Shown here in pieces: positions 51,832 through 60,954 of a DNA stretch of 64,000 bases; position 1 is the stretch's first letter, and each line of letters opens with the position of its first letter. Source of the stretch: Desulfobacula sp. (lineage in GTDB: Bacteria > Desulfobacterota > Desulfobacteria > Desulfobacterales > Desulfobacteraceae); assembly GCF_030145145.1 (NCBI RefSeq), contig NZ_JAQYWD010000020.1, forward strand, positions 1-64,000. Reading direction: 5' to 3'. The translations under genes and the position numbers were made by a program. Below the pieces are notes generated by a model. That model searched no databases, was not told the origin of the DNA, and was given only the letters and a program-made list of their open reading frames with translations.

Positions 51832-53567
51832 ACGAAAAAACGATATCCGGCATGACCGGACCGCTGTTCAGCGGTCGTCGGTATTTTTATCGTAGATCGA
51901 TTTGTGATGCACGACTGGAGTTCAGCCAGATAGACTCCCGGGAAAAAATAATTGAGGCCTGCCTGTTAACGGCCATTGGAACCCTGGGGATTACCTGTGG
52001 GTTTTCCGGTATCACCCATCCGGATCGCAACACCGTTCAACTGGTCAGCCGGGGCTTAGAGGCCGGGGGGCTTGCGGTTATCAAAAAAAAGTTTCAAGCC
52101 CTTATCCAACGATACTTTCCCGCACTGATAACAACGCCTTATGCCTTTCATGCGGAACTTCGCATCATTGAAGCAGCGGATAATAGTCTGGTTCAATTGA
52201 TGGATACCGGTATCCGGATATGCATCGGATGGCGGATGGGTAAAGATATCTCCGGTATGATCGGGCTGGGGCCTAAAATTATCAGTGATACCTATGGGGA
52301 TGATGAGATTAATTTTCTTTTGAACCTGACCGACAACATGATTTTTTACTTGCAGTCCCTTGCCACCCGGCGCAGGATGCAAGACCTGAAGCAAGAACTG
52401 AACACGGAAATTTTCCGATCTGCCGACCTGTCCCTGGCCATGGACGTTGCCAGAAAAAATCTGGATCACACACTTTTCCGGCTTTCCGGGTTTAATGATA
52501 TTTTTAATGAACTGAGCGCTCTCAAAGAGAGCACCAGCGTGGTCGACGCTTTCCTGTTGGTGCTGCTGGGTATTTTTGGTGCCGCTGGCGGATATATTTT
52601 TTATGTTGATCCGGCCATGCAAACGACCCATATGACCTGTCGTAACCTTGACATGGTAGAGGGAAAGGGCCGATCACCGGAGCAGATACAGAAGGGCATT
52701 GCCCAGGCGGTTGAAGCTAACCGGGTGTTACAGATCAATCCCATGCAGGCCATTATTTTATCCGTACAGCAAATGGATTGCTTTAAGCCTTTTTTACCCA
52801 AAACAGCTATTGGGATTATCTTTCGTCTGGATGAAACCGCCATGGGGATTGTGGGTCTGGATGAACGGCTTATCCAGACCCCTTATGGTGAAAAAGAGCG
52901 CACATTGTTTCTGGCGTTCATAAAGAATTTCCTGGTGTTTCTCAAAAACAGCAAGTCCTTTGAAACCATACAAATTCTTCATCAGGATCAGGAACGGAAA
53001 AATATCGAGTTGGAAAAAACCATCCAGGCCCTCTCGGACAGCAGTCGCACCATCGTCCGTCTGGAAAAAGCCGGCGAGCGCATCAAGGCAGCCATCACAA
53101 AGGCAATGGTCACTTCCAGAAAGGTCTCCGTCATGGACATGTCATTGATCCTCATTGCCGGAATCGTTCTGGGCCTGGTGTATAATTTTGCCAGCCCGGG
53201 CGGTATCAAAGTCATTCCCGGGGAATGGCTTCGGCCGCCAATGGTCCATGTGGAGGTTCAGCAGGCCCGGCAGCTGCTCGAAATACGGCAGGCCCTGTTT
53301 GTGGATGCCCGACCGGCAGAATTTTTTAATCAGCGTCATATTGCCGGTGCCAGAAACCTGCCGCTGTCCTTGTTTGATTTTGTTTATATGATGCAGTTCA
53401 ACCAGGAGGACGTTGCCCGGCCCATTGTGGTGTATGGCCGGAATATCAGTCGAAGGTACGATGAAGAGATCGCCTTCCGGCTTTTGGAAAGGGGGCATGA
53501 ACAGGTCGTGGTTTTTCCAGGGGGGATCAAGGCCTGGGAGGAATCCGGGATGGGGGTGGAACCATGA
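51828..53567 (+). CDS. GAF-GAF-TM-rhodanese protein without catalytic cysteine
   Basis: A 579-residue protein. Two GAF-like regions in the cytoplasmic part: residues about 35-185 (GTLGITCGFSGITHPDRNTV, GMIGLGPKI) and about 240-370 (GGYIFYVDPAMQTTH, GIVGLDERL). A coiled segment (ERKNIELEKTIQALSDSSRT) leads to one membrane helix (ILIAGIVLGLVYNFA, about 440) and a rhodanese domain (about 465-575) with VDARPAEFFNQRHIAGARNL, VVYGRNISRRYDEE and FPGGIKAWEESG. In active rhodaneses the loop after VVY begins with Cys; here it is Gly, so the domain likely binds rather than transfers sulfur. Overlaps both neighbours by 4 nt. Confidence 0.82.
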   Translation: MNEKTISGMTGPLFSGRRYFYRRSICDARLEFSQIDSREKIIEACLLTAIGTLGITCGFSGITHPDRNTVQLVSRGLEAGGLAVIKKKFQALIQRYFPALITTPYAFHAELRIIEAADNSLVQLMDTGIRICIGWRMGKDISGMIGLGPKIISDTYGDDEINFLLNLTDNMIFYLQSLATRRRMQDLKQELNTEIFRSADLSLAMDVARKNLDHTLFRLSGFNDIFNELSALKESTSVVDAFLLVLLGIFGAAGGYIFYVDPAMQTTHMTCRNLDMVEGKGRSPEQIQKGIAQAVEANRVLQINPMQAIILSVQQMDCFKPFLPKTAIGIIFRLDETAMGIVGLDERLIQTPYGEKERTLFLAFIKNFLVFLKNSKSFETIQILHQDQERKNIELEKTIQALSDSSRTIVRLEKAGERIKAAITKAMVTSRKVSVMDMSLILIAGIVLGLVYNFASPGGIKVIPGEWLRPPMVHVEVQQARQLLEIRQALFVDARPAEFFNQRHIAGARNLPLSLFDFVYMMQFNQEDVARPIVVYGRNISRRYDEEIAFRLLERGHEQVVVFPGGIKAWEESGMGVEP

Positions 53568-54043
53568 AAATACTGGCCGTTGCTAAACTCCTGGTCACCC
53601 ATCGTTACCTGGCCCTGGCGCTGAGACTCTATATTGCCGGGCTGTTTATCTATGCGGGCATGTATAAAATTAATTATACGGCTGAATTTTCCGAGACCAT
53701 AGCCAGTTATCGAATGGTACCCTACTGGGCCGTAAATTTTATGGCCGTTGTCATGCCGTGGATTGAACTGATTTGCGGCATTCTGCTGGTGTGCGGCATC
53801 CGGGTCCGGTCTGCCATTGTGATTGTTGGATTTTTTCTTGTCCTCTTTACGGTGGGTATTGCGATCAATTTGTTGTGGAACGCTCCCATCAGTTGTGGCT
53901 GCTTCCACACCCTGGGTGATGCCATCAGCTGGAGAACCCTGGTGAGGGACCTCATATGGGTGGCCATGGCCCTGCAAGTCTATTTTTATGATTCGATTTT
54001 TCACATGGAAAAAAAATTTGATACATTCATCAAGGAGATCTAA
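53564..54043 (+). CDS. MauE/DoxX-type membrane protein
   Basis: A 159-residue protein with four membrane helices: LRLYIAGLFIYAGMYKINYT (first, family signature), VMPWIELICGILLVCGIRV, SAIVIVGFFLVLFTVGIAI and LIWVAMALQVYFYD. Between the third and last helix is APISCGCFHTLGD, the CGC cysteine motif of MauE-like thiol proteins, comparable with VDCGCFGPED in the 7989 gene. MauE proteins support disulfide or cofactor maturation with a TlpA-type partner. Overlaps the GAF-rhodanese stop as ATGA and ends two bases before the lipoprotein gene. Confidence 0.85.
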   Translation: MKILAVAKLLVTHRYLALALRLYIAGLFIYAGMYKINYTAEFSETIASYRMVPYWAVNFMAVVMPWIELICGILLVCGIRVRSAIVIVGFFLVLFTVGIAINLLWNAPISCGCFHTLGDAISWRTLVRDLIWVAMALQVYFYDSIFHMEKKFDTFIKEI

Positions 54044-54045
54044 CG

Positions 54046-54390
54046 ATGCTGGCGGATGTTACAAGATCCTATATCCGGTTAATGATGATGCCATTGATCT
54101 TTTTCCTGGTTTTTGGATGCAGCAGTGAGCGGGAAAATTTGGTGGGCAATTACACTGCAGTGGACCAGGCATCAGCAGACCCGGTTACGGCTGATCTGGA
54201 ACTTTTGCCGGACGGCAAGGGGTTCTGGTCCATAGAGACAGACAATGCGGCATTTCGCTGGGACCTGCACCGTGGAAAGATCCGGTTGCATACGAAATCC
54301 GGCGGTGTCATTGAGGGAATCCTTGATCATGATACCATCCAATTGACTTTGCCCGGCATGGGCTTGATTCGTTTCCAACGTCTCCCCTGA
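54046..54390 (+). CDS. Small lipoprotein of unknown function
   Basis: A 114-residue protein with a leader MMMPLIFFLVFGCSSE (lipobox VFGC, about residue 25). The mature part is mainly beta: GNYTAVDQASADPVTADLEL, LPDGKGFWSIETDNAAFRW, GKIRLHTKSGGVIEG and LPGMGLIRF, consistent with a small lipocalin- or beta-barrel-like fold; this also resembles META/YceI-like small domains. AGGAG precedes ATG 54046. It ends the thiol/signalling run; a non-coding 260 bp follows with no clear gene. Confidence 0.65.
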   Translation: MLADVTRSYIRLMMMPLIFFLVFGCSSERENLVGNYTAVDQASADPVTADLELLPDGKGFWSIETDNAAFRWDLHRGKIRLHTKSGGVIEGILDHDTIQLTLPGMGLIRFQRLP

Positions 54391-54652
54391 ATATTGGAAA
54401 GCGCATATGAGAGATTTTTTGTCCGACATCCACATTAAGCAAGGGAATGGTTTTTTGATTTAACCCTTGCTGTGGATGGAAAAATAGTGGCTTTTATTTT
54501 GAATTTATGGTTATCTGCGAGGTTTGTGGCCTAGGTATCGATGGGTGCTGAATAGAAAAAATAGGTCTGGTCACAAGGCAAGCCCCCTTGAAAGCGGGTT
54601 GCGAACGGGTTACGGGTTTCACAAATCAAGGAGACGGTTGCATTATTTAACC

Positions 54653-56899
54653 ATGAAAAACGAATTTGAACTATTGGCCCCTGGTGGAGATATTGATTCT
54701 ATAAAGGCTGCCATTGTGGCAGGAGCGGATGCTGTCTATTGTGGATTGAATAAATTTAATGCCAGGAACCGGGCAACAAATATAAATTTTGATGATTTAA
54801 ATGGGCTGTTAAGACTTGCCCATAAGCATAATTGCAAAATTTTTCTAACCCTGAATATCATTATCCTTGATTGTGAAATCCCGTCTCTCATAGGCCTGCT
54901 GAATAAAGTTGTAAATTCAAGGATTGATGGAATAATTGTTCAGGACTTGGGATTGTTTTATTTGTTGTCTAAATATTTTAAAGACCTTGAAATACATTCA
55001 TCTACACAATGCACCACCCATAACAACGGTCAGATACACTTTTTAAAGAAACTTGCTGTCACCAGAGTTAATCTGTCAAGAGAGTTGAATATTGATGAGA
55101 TAAAAGCGTTGATTCCCATTATTCATGAAAATAATATCTTAGCGGAAGTATTTGTCCATGGGTCCTATTGTATCGCTTTCTCAGGGCTTTGTTATTTCAG
55201 TTCCATCCTTGGCGGTAATTCTGGAAATCGAGGCAGATGCAGTCAACCCTGCAGAGATCAATACTTAACCACGCCTGTTGGTAAAAAGTATCCCCTTAAT
55301 CTCAAAGATAACTCAGCCTATTTTGATCTAAAAGCACTATGTGATGCGGGAGTTGACTCCCTGAAGATTGAAGGACGAATAAAAAAGTTTCATTACGTAT
55401 ATACCGTAGTGAGTTGCTGGAAAAAACAACTCTCGGGTTTTTATAATCGTGACGGACGGCTGAATAGAGATAATAGAGATCTATATACGGTTTTTAACCG
55501 GGATTTTTCAAATGCTTATTTAAAGGGAGATATTAATAAAAATATGTTTATTGATAATCCCCGGGATAATTCAGCCAAGCACCTTTTTGAGATAAACGGC
55601 CACTGTGCTGCTGCGAATATGCAAGAAGTTAAAGGCCGGCTTTATGATGAAAAAACAGAAATTATAACGCGTGTTAAAAACAAAATTAAAGATTTGAGTA
55701 TAGCAAAAATCTCTTTGAAAATAGGTGTCTCTGGAAAAATCAACACCCCTTTGAAAGTGTCTGTAAAAACGCCGGATGCTTCCTTTGTTGTATTTTCGGA
55801 AAGTCATCTTACAACTGCCGACAAATACACCCTTGACTATCGCAGCATAGAAAATAGGTTTAAGTGCTTGAATAATACAGACTATTACATTGAACAGATA
55901 ACATTAGAAAATCTTCAAAAAGATCTTTTTATTCCTTTTCAAGCGCTCACTTCAATAAAAAAAAGAATTTCATTCCTCTTAAATGGGTCTAAAAACAGGG
56001 TTGCCCCAATTGAAGTCCCTATTTTAAAAAAACAAATTAGATTGAAAACCAAACCCGCTCTTTCGGTATTGATATCCTCCCAAAAGGATTTGTACCTGTG
56101 TCATACAACTTCAGCAGATATCTATTATAAGCTTCCCGATTGCCTTGAAAATGAAAATTCTGAGCTTATCGACCTTTTCCTGGAAAATAAGAAATTGATT
56201 CCCTGGTTCTCGCCTGTTTTAATAGGAAAGAACTATACCGCGGCAGTGGAATTCCTTAAACAGGTGCAACCGGAACTTATTGTAACCAACAATACCGGCA
56301 TCGCATACAGAGCCTATAAAGACGGAACCTCCTGGATAGCAGGACCGTATCTTAATAATACAAATTCCTTTAGTCTTTTATGTATGAAAGAAAAGTTTAA
56401 CTGTTGCGGCTCATTTATTTCAAATGAAATCAATAAAAATCAAATTAAACGGATCATTGGTCCTGATGATTTCAAGCTCTACTATAGTATCTATCATCCG
56501 ATTTCGCTTCTAACCAGCAGGCAATGCTTATTCCATCAGATTATAGGGTGCGAAAAAAACAACGTTGATGATGATTGTATCCAAGCGTGTCATCAATCTG
56601 CTTTGATTACAAATTTAAAAGAGGGTTCCTTTTTAATTGATAAAGAAAAAGGGAACTATCATTGTATGTATAATACTATTAATTTCCTGAATACAGATAT
56701 CATCACTGATTTACCCAATGTGTTTTCCGGTTTTTTCATTGATTTAAGGGATATAAGAACCAAAACGAAAATTGATACGGACAAATCCAGAACGGTACAA
56801 CTTTTTGAAAATCTTCTGAATGGAAATCCCGATTCAAAAAAGGAACTTAAACAAAATATTTATCCCTCAACGAACAGTCAATATAAAAAAGGACTCTAA
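54653..56899 (+). CDS. U32-family peptidase/RNA-modification protein
   Basis: About 748 residues from ATG 54653; TTG 54638 with AAGGAG is an alternative in the same frame. The U32 signature is at the start: ELLAPGGDIDSIKAAIVAGA and DAVYCGLNKFNAR. Cysteines in GLCYFSSILGGNSGNRGRC, then SQPCRDQY (about 185-205) fit the Fe-S/Cys cluster of the family, as does DSLKIEGRIK. The second half is lysine-rich and less conserved and carries its own Cys set (CIQACHQ, NYHCMYN). Family members include collagenase-like U32 enzymes and RlhA/TrhP-type hydroxylases of rRNA or tRNA. Base composition is more AT-rich than neighbours. Confidence 0.8.
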   Translation: MKNEFELLAPGGDIDSIKAAIVAGADAVYCGLNKFNARNRATNINFDDLNGLLRLAHKHNCKIFLTLNIIILDCEIPSLIGLLNKVVNSRIDGIIVQDLGLFYLLSKYFKDLEIHSSTQCTTHNNGQIHFLKKLAVTRVNLSRELNIDEIKALIPIIHENNILAEVFVHGSYCIAFSGLCYFSSILGGNSGNRGRCSQPCRDQYLTTPVGKKYPLNLKDNSAYFDLKALCDAGVDSLKIEGRIKKFHYVYTVVSCWKKQLSGFYNRDGRLNRDNRDLYTVFNRDFSNAYLKGDINKNMFIDNPRDNSAKHLFEINGHCAAANMQEVKGRLYDEKTEIITRVKNKIKDLSIAKISLKIGVSGKINTPLKVSVKTPDASFVVFSESHLTTADKYTLDYRSIENRFKCLNNTDYYIEQITLENLQKDLFIPFQALTSIKKRISFLLNGSKNRVAPIEVPILKKQIRLKTKPALSVLISSQKDLYLCHTTSADIYYKLPDCLENENSELIDLFLENKKLIPWFSPVLIGKNYTAAVEFLKQVQPELIVTNNTGIAYRAYKDGTSWIAGPYLNNTNSFSLLCMKEKFNCCGSFISNEINKNQIKRIIGPDDFKLYYSIYHPISLLTSRQCLFHQIIGCEKNNVDDDCIQACHQSALITNLKEGSFLIDKEKGNYHCMYNTINFLNTDIITDLPNVFSGFFIDLRDIRTKTKIDTDKSRTVQLFENLLNGNPDSKKELKQNIYPSTNSQYKKGL

Positions 56900-56976
56900 A
56901 AATTCAGGGGAGGATGGTTTTTTGCTTCTCAATATCTCATGAAAAAAACCGAACCCAATAATCGGTGTCACCCGCT

Positions 56977-57426
56977 TTATCTGGCCGATTGAAATTTGTT
57001 TCGAATCCGCTCAATTCGTTTTCGGTTGGCGCCAAGGTCGGAATATCCGACACGGGAAGCGGATCGAATATGAATGACCGTCTCGCCGGCTTGCTCGTCC
57101 GGGAAATAAAACTCCACGTCATCAACAAATCGAAAAAAAGCTGACTTGAACGCTGCTCTAATATAATTTTCCTGGGCCGTCAGGATTTTTGTTCGATTTT
57201 CGGACTCAAGTACCTGCAAAAGAAGAGATCGCGCCTCCTGTTGTGTCCCTGTGTAGTGGATAGATTGAATATACTGTTTTTCACCAACCGCCTGACTGTT
57301 CACACAGTTTGGTGTTTTCGGGCATGGTGTCAGTTTGCCGTTATGTATACCCAGATCAGGCATAGTCCCTGCGCACCCCATTAACAGTATTAAGCTTAAG
57401 ATACCAACTATACATTTTTTTTTCAT
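56977..57426 (-). CDS. DUF1499-family lipoprotein
   Basis: About 149 residues from ATG 57426; ATG 57441 adds five residues. The leader KKKCIVGILSLILLMGCAG has a lipobox MGC. The DUF1499 core starts KLTPCPKTPNCVNSQAV and contains YIRAAFKSAFFRFVDDVEF, YFPDEQAGETVIHIRSASR and VGYSDLGANRKRIERIR, all standard for the family. Members are small exported or cytoplasmic proteins of unknown function, here a periplasmic/outer-membrane lipoprotein. Stand-alone gene next to a duplicated segment. Confidence 0.82.
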   Translation of the reverse strand: MKKKCIVGILSLILLMGCAGTMPDLGIHNGKLTPCPKTPNCVNSQAVGEKQYIQSIHYTGTQQEARSLLLQVLESENRTKILTAQENYIRAAFKSAFFRFVDDVEFYFPDEQAGETVIHIRSASRVGYSDLGANRKRIERIRNKFQSAR

Positions 57427-57450
57427 TGCGCTTTCGTCCATTGTTTATAA

Positions 57451-57683
57451 CTAAAATAGTTTATTCTTTTTTACATAATCAGTAAACTCTTTTGATCAAG
57501 GTAAATCAATTGTCATTTCTTGGGGATCATTGAGTCGTAGTTGGCAGTATTCAAAATTAACGGGTTGTTTATTTGATTTGGATAACAACGGTGTGTTTAC
57601 GACACCATTAATTGAAGGTGTTGTATCTGAAAAAACAATTTCCAGCATTTTTTAACAATTGCCCAGATATTTTTAATATTCAT
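57451..57683 (-). pseudogene. Broken copy of the 60955-61386 gene
   Basis: The 194 bp at 57454-57647 match 60964-61157 with scattered substitutions and no indel, then about 203 bp present in the other copy are missing; the match resumes near the start codon (ATG 57681-57683, MNIKNIWAIVKK). The deletion shifts the frame, and one Trp codon has become TGA. So an intact-looking gene at 60955 and this dead copy bracket the LysR and CoA-transferase genes. Confidence 0.85.
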
Positions 57684-57789
57684 AAGGGTTTCATTGTCTT
57701 TCGGGCTCCGCACAAAACCATTACGGGTAATGCACGCGGAAATAGTGCGTAATGACCGTGATTTGTAGAAACCTGGATTGCGGTGACCT

Positions 57790-58734
57790 TCATCTGGACG
57801 ATTCCGTTTCGTCGGCAGCACCGTCAGGAAAGACATGTGTCTTTAATGCATCCCAGGCCGTTCTGGCGGCTCGTGAAAAATACCGTTTTTCGACCTGCGC
57901 TGCAAAGCGTTGCGTCATGGAAAAATCTTTCGGCAGGCTGCAGACAAGGCATGACTCACGGATGCGGTCGGGCACTTCGCTGTCCGGCACGAGGGCCATG
58001 GCCTGGAGCCCGCTTTCAAGCAAAGCGAGCATGGTTTTACTGCTGGGGCTATCCATGATGATGTGCGGGGCGATCTTGTGGGACCGAAAGAGTTCTAAAA
58101 CTTGTTTGTGTAAGCCTCCGCCGCCATGTTTTCGCAAGATAATCAACGGTTGCTCGTGGAGCGCCTCTATTTCCAGTGGTTTGTTTTCCTGCACCGCCCT
58201 GGTGATCGAATCCGTAGCAATGGACCGTGGAACAACCAGACAGGGGCGGAAAGCGGGAAGAGGAAGACAGGTAAGTCGCTCATCTTCCGAAGAACCTGCC
58301 ATGATGCAGAAATCAAATGCATGCTCCAGAAGCTTTATCATCAGGGCGGCGCTGTCTTCCACAATCAACCGGATGGAGATGTTGGGATAGTTGCGGTTGA
58401 GTTCGGGGATGAACTGTTCTAACAAAGATAGGGCGAGCGTTGTACAGCCGATGGTGACCATCCCCTCGACTTCTTGTTTAGACGCGTGAATCTCTTCAGG
58501 GATATCGTTTACCAGGTCGAGAATGTGCAGAGCCCTTTGGTAAAGCACCTTACCTTCCGTTGTCACGCTCCAGTTGGTTCCTGTGCGCTCGATGAGAGTG
58601 ACACCAAGGTCCTCCTCCAACTCTTTGAGCCGCTGGCTCAGTGGGGGTTGAGACATGTGCAGAACCCGTGCTGCGCGACTGATCTGTCCCTGTTCCACAA
58701 TGGTTTTGAAGTACAGCAGTTTATTGAAGTTCAA
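57790..58734 (-). CDS. LysR-family transcriptional regulator
   Basis: A 314-residue LysR regulator. The HTH is at the N-terminus: NFNKLLYFKTIVEQGQISRA, then ARVLHMSQPPLSQRLKELEE and DLGVTLIERTG. The C-terminal half is the substrate-binding-like effector domain (VTIGCTTLALSLLEQFIPEL). It starts at TTG 58734, chosen because family proteins begin at that point and AGAGG lies upstream; the open frame extends further with no similarity. LysR proteins usually control a divergent or adjacent operon; the CoA-transferase gene upstream on the same strand is the likely target. Confidence 0.9.
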   Translation of the reverse strand: MNFNKLLYFKTIVEQGQISRAARVLHMSQPPLSQRLKELEEDLGVTLIERTGTNWSVTTEGKVLYQRALHILDLVNDIPEEIHASKQEVEGMVTIGCTTLALSLLEQFIPELNRNYPNISIRLIVEDSAALMIKLLEHAFDFCIMAGSSEDERLTCLPLPAFRPCLVVPRSIATDSITRAVQENKPLEIEALHEQPLIILRKHGGGGLHKQVLELFRSHKIAPHIIMDSPSSKTMLALLESGLQAMALVPDSEVPDRIRESCLVCSLPKDFSMTQRFAAQVEKRYFSRAARTAWDALKTHVFPDGAADETESSR

Positions 58735-58902
58735 TGCCGATGCCTCTGATCGCTTGTTTCCGCAGGTATATCGAAACAATATACCGCAGTGTGCTTGCCG
58801 GAAGTTATCCTGATATTCCAGACAGAGACAAGTGTATACCAAATAGGTATAATTGATCAAGACAAATGGTATGTCTGATTGACTCTTTCGAGTCCCTTAA
58901 TG

Positions 58903-58931
58903 GCCAACCCCGAAAGAGTACCAGTTGAGTT
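58903..58931. repeat. Recurrent motif (copy 3)
   Basis: CCAACCCCGAAAGAGTACC with AGTTGAGTTATTG following: like the copies at 23655 and 30580 but interrupted by an eight-base insertion. Lies directly downstream of the CoA-transferase stop. Confidence 0.35.
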
Positions 58932-58947
58932 ATTGAACATCACACCT

Positions 58948-60546
58948 TTAAGATACCAGTTTCATCTTCTGTTCATTGTTAGCAAAATATTTAAATATCG
59001 AATCATTTGTATCAATCATTCTGGCAGGATTAAAAATGGCCGGATTCATTACGGTCAACTCATCCGCCAGCACGGGTTCAAATTCCATTTGATTCAAAAT
59101 GTCTTTTTCGAGATCTATACCCGGAGCGATTTCAGTCAGAACAACTTTTCCGTCTCTCAACTCAAAAACCGCTCGTTCAGTAACATACATAACTGTTTGA
59201 CCCTTTTGGGTTGCATATTCTCCACTAAAGGAAATTTGACCGACTTTACTGACGAATTTTTTTTGCTGACCCTCTTTCAGGATTTTTAACCTGCTATCTT
59301 TAATTTCAACTTCAAGTCCTTTGTTGGTAAAAGGGCCGCAGAAGACAACTTTTTTTGCGGTTTGTGAGATATCAATAAATCCACCGCTGCCAGGTATCTT
59401 ATTGTTCAATCGACTGACATTCACATTACCGGACTGATCCATTTCTCCCATGCCTAAACATGAAATATCCAAACCACCGCCATGATAAAAATCGAATTGC
59501 GAAGACATGCTGTGAATACATTCAGGATTCCATGCTGCTCCAAAAAGGACCCCTTTTGTGGGAACCCCCCCGCTGACTCCCATTTCAATACTAAATGTAA
59601 AGTCATTGATAATGTCCTCTTCAGCAGCAATATTGGCCACACCATCGGCGATACCGATTCCTAAATTGACAACCGCATTCTTCTTTAGTTCAAATGAAGC
59701 CCGCCTGGCGACTATTTTTCTCACTCCAAATTCAAGCGGTGGAATAGAATTCATCGGGGTATTGTTAAGGCCGCACACACTGAAATTATGTTCCTCGTAA
59801 CTTGTTTGCCATTGTTTTTCATCCTGTACCACAGCGGTTACCATAAATCCTGGAACTCTGACCATACGAGGATTCAATGTCCCCTTTTTTGCCAGCCGCT
59901 TGACTTGAGCGATGACAATCCCCCCACTGTTATAAGCCGCCTGGGCAGATGATAAAATATCCAAATCAAGCCCTTCGAGTTCTGTTGAAATGTTACCATC
60001 CTCATCAGCAGTGGTCCCTCTGATAATCGACACATTTATGGGAAACGTTTTATAAATTAACATTTCTTCCCCTTGGAAATTAACCCGATCAACAAGGGAT
60101 TGAACTGCGCTTTTATTAAAACGGCCGCCTTCATTTTTGGGATCAATAAAGGTATTCATCCCCACCGTTGTTAAGACACCGGGCCGGCCCGCTGCAATTT
60201 CACGAATCAGCAGTGTGAGTATCCCCTGTGGTAGATTATACGCTTCGATCTCCTCATCAACGGCTAACTTTGCCATTCGTTTAGACCATAACCAATGCCC
60301 CCCGACGACTCTTTTCACCAGGCCTTTGTGGGCGAAACACCCAACCCCGCTCTCATCTCCACTACCCACACCCGTAACATGCATCAACGTTAAATTATTG
60401 GGCTTCCCCGTTTCTAAAAACCTTTTTTCAATACCGCGGTATAGGAAATCAGCTTCCATGTAACCACCACCAGAGGCCATAATATTAACGGTGTCATTGT
60501 TTTTGATTAAATCAACGGCTTGATCCAGCGAATGTAATTTTTTCAT
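58948..60546 (-). CDS. Acyl-CoA:carboxylate CoA-transferase (class I, propionate CoA-transferase type)
   Basis: A 532-residue fused-subunit CoA-transferase that exchanges CoA between acyl-CoA and a free acid such as acetate or propionate. First half: LDQAVDLIKNNDTVNIMASG, HVTGVGSGDESGVGCFAHKG. Second half has the catalytic Glu in DFTFSIEMGVSGGVPTKG (about residue 325) and GLDISCLGMGEMDQSGNVNV, plus GGFIDISQTAKKVVFCG. Pct-type enzymes are typical of acid fermenters and sulfate reducers using fatty acids. GGAGTA precedes ATG 60546. With the LysR gene 58734-57790 it forms a small catabolic unit. Confidence 0.9.
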   Translation of the reverse strand: MKKLHSLDQAVDLIKNNDTVNIMASGGGYMEADFLYRGIEKRFLETGKPNNLTLMHVTGVGSGDESGVGCFAHKGLVKRVVGGHWLWSKRMAKLAVDEEIEAYNLPQGILTLLIREIAAGRPGVLTTVGMNTFIDPKNEGGRFNKSAVQSLVDRVNFQGEEMLIYKTFPINVSIIRGTTADEDGNISTELEGLDLDILSSAQAAYNSGGIVIAQVKRLAKKGTLNPRMVRVPGFMVTAVVQDEKQWQTSYEEHNFSVCGLNNTPMNSIPPLEFGVRKIVARRASFELKKNAVVNLGIGIADGVANIAAEEDIINDFTFSIEMGVSGGVPTKGVLFGAAWNPECIHSMSSQFDFYHGGGLDISCLGMGEMDQSGNVNVSRLNNKIPGSGGFIDISQTAKKVVFCGPFTNKGLEVEIKDSRLKILKEGQQKKFVSKVGQISFSGEYATQKGQTVMYVTERAVFELRDGKVVLTEIAPGIDLEKDILNQMEFEPVLADELTVMNPAIFNPARMIDTNDSIFKYFANNEQKMKLVS

Positions 60547-60954
60547 GGTTTAGTACTCCAATGGTCTAAAATTGATTCTTTACCTGAGGGCCGAGGCATA
60601 CCCGCCGGCTCAGGCCTGGCGGCATTGCAATCGTAGTGCATCATGATTTGTGACCCCCAATTTAAGTCGTCCCCGTATAAAACAAAAATGAATTGAACCC
60701 AATGGACAATAGTCAATTTTTTCGGAGACAGGAAATACTATTTTGCGAAGCAGGTTATACCGAAAAAATATGCCGCAGGTTTATTATGGATTATATTGAT
60801 TATGGGTTATTATGGGGTGGATTATGGGGTCGGGCCAGGCTAAGTATCTGACATTTTGTGAAATGTACACCATTTGTATGCGATTTTTTGGGCTATTTCA
60901 ACGGTTTCAGCATCAAAATCAACGTTATAGGACAAAGTGATCTATCCTTGTTCG
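60547..60954. other. Intergenic region with short repeats and a coding-like relic
   Basis: About 400 bp. Positions 60781-60835 hold several imperfect copies of GATTATGG. On the - strand about 60840-60935, a short frame VDFDAETVEIAQKIAYKW ends in a TAG without a start codon, suggesting another gene relic. The left part contains the CoA-transferase promoter region. Confidence 0.4.

Noticed and set aside
60781-60835. Repeated GATTATGG units as a possible CRISPR
   Set aside because: Units are only 8-10 bp with irregular spacing, no spacers of constant length and no cas genes nearby.
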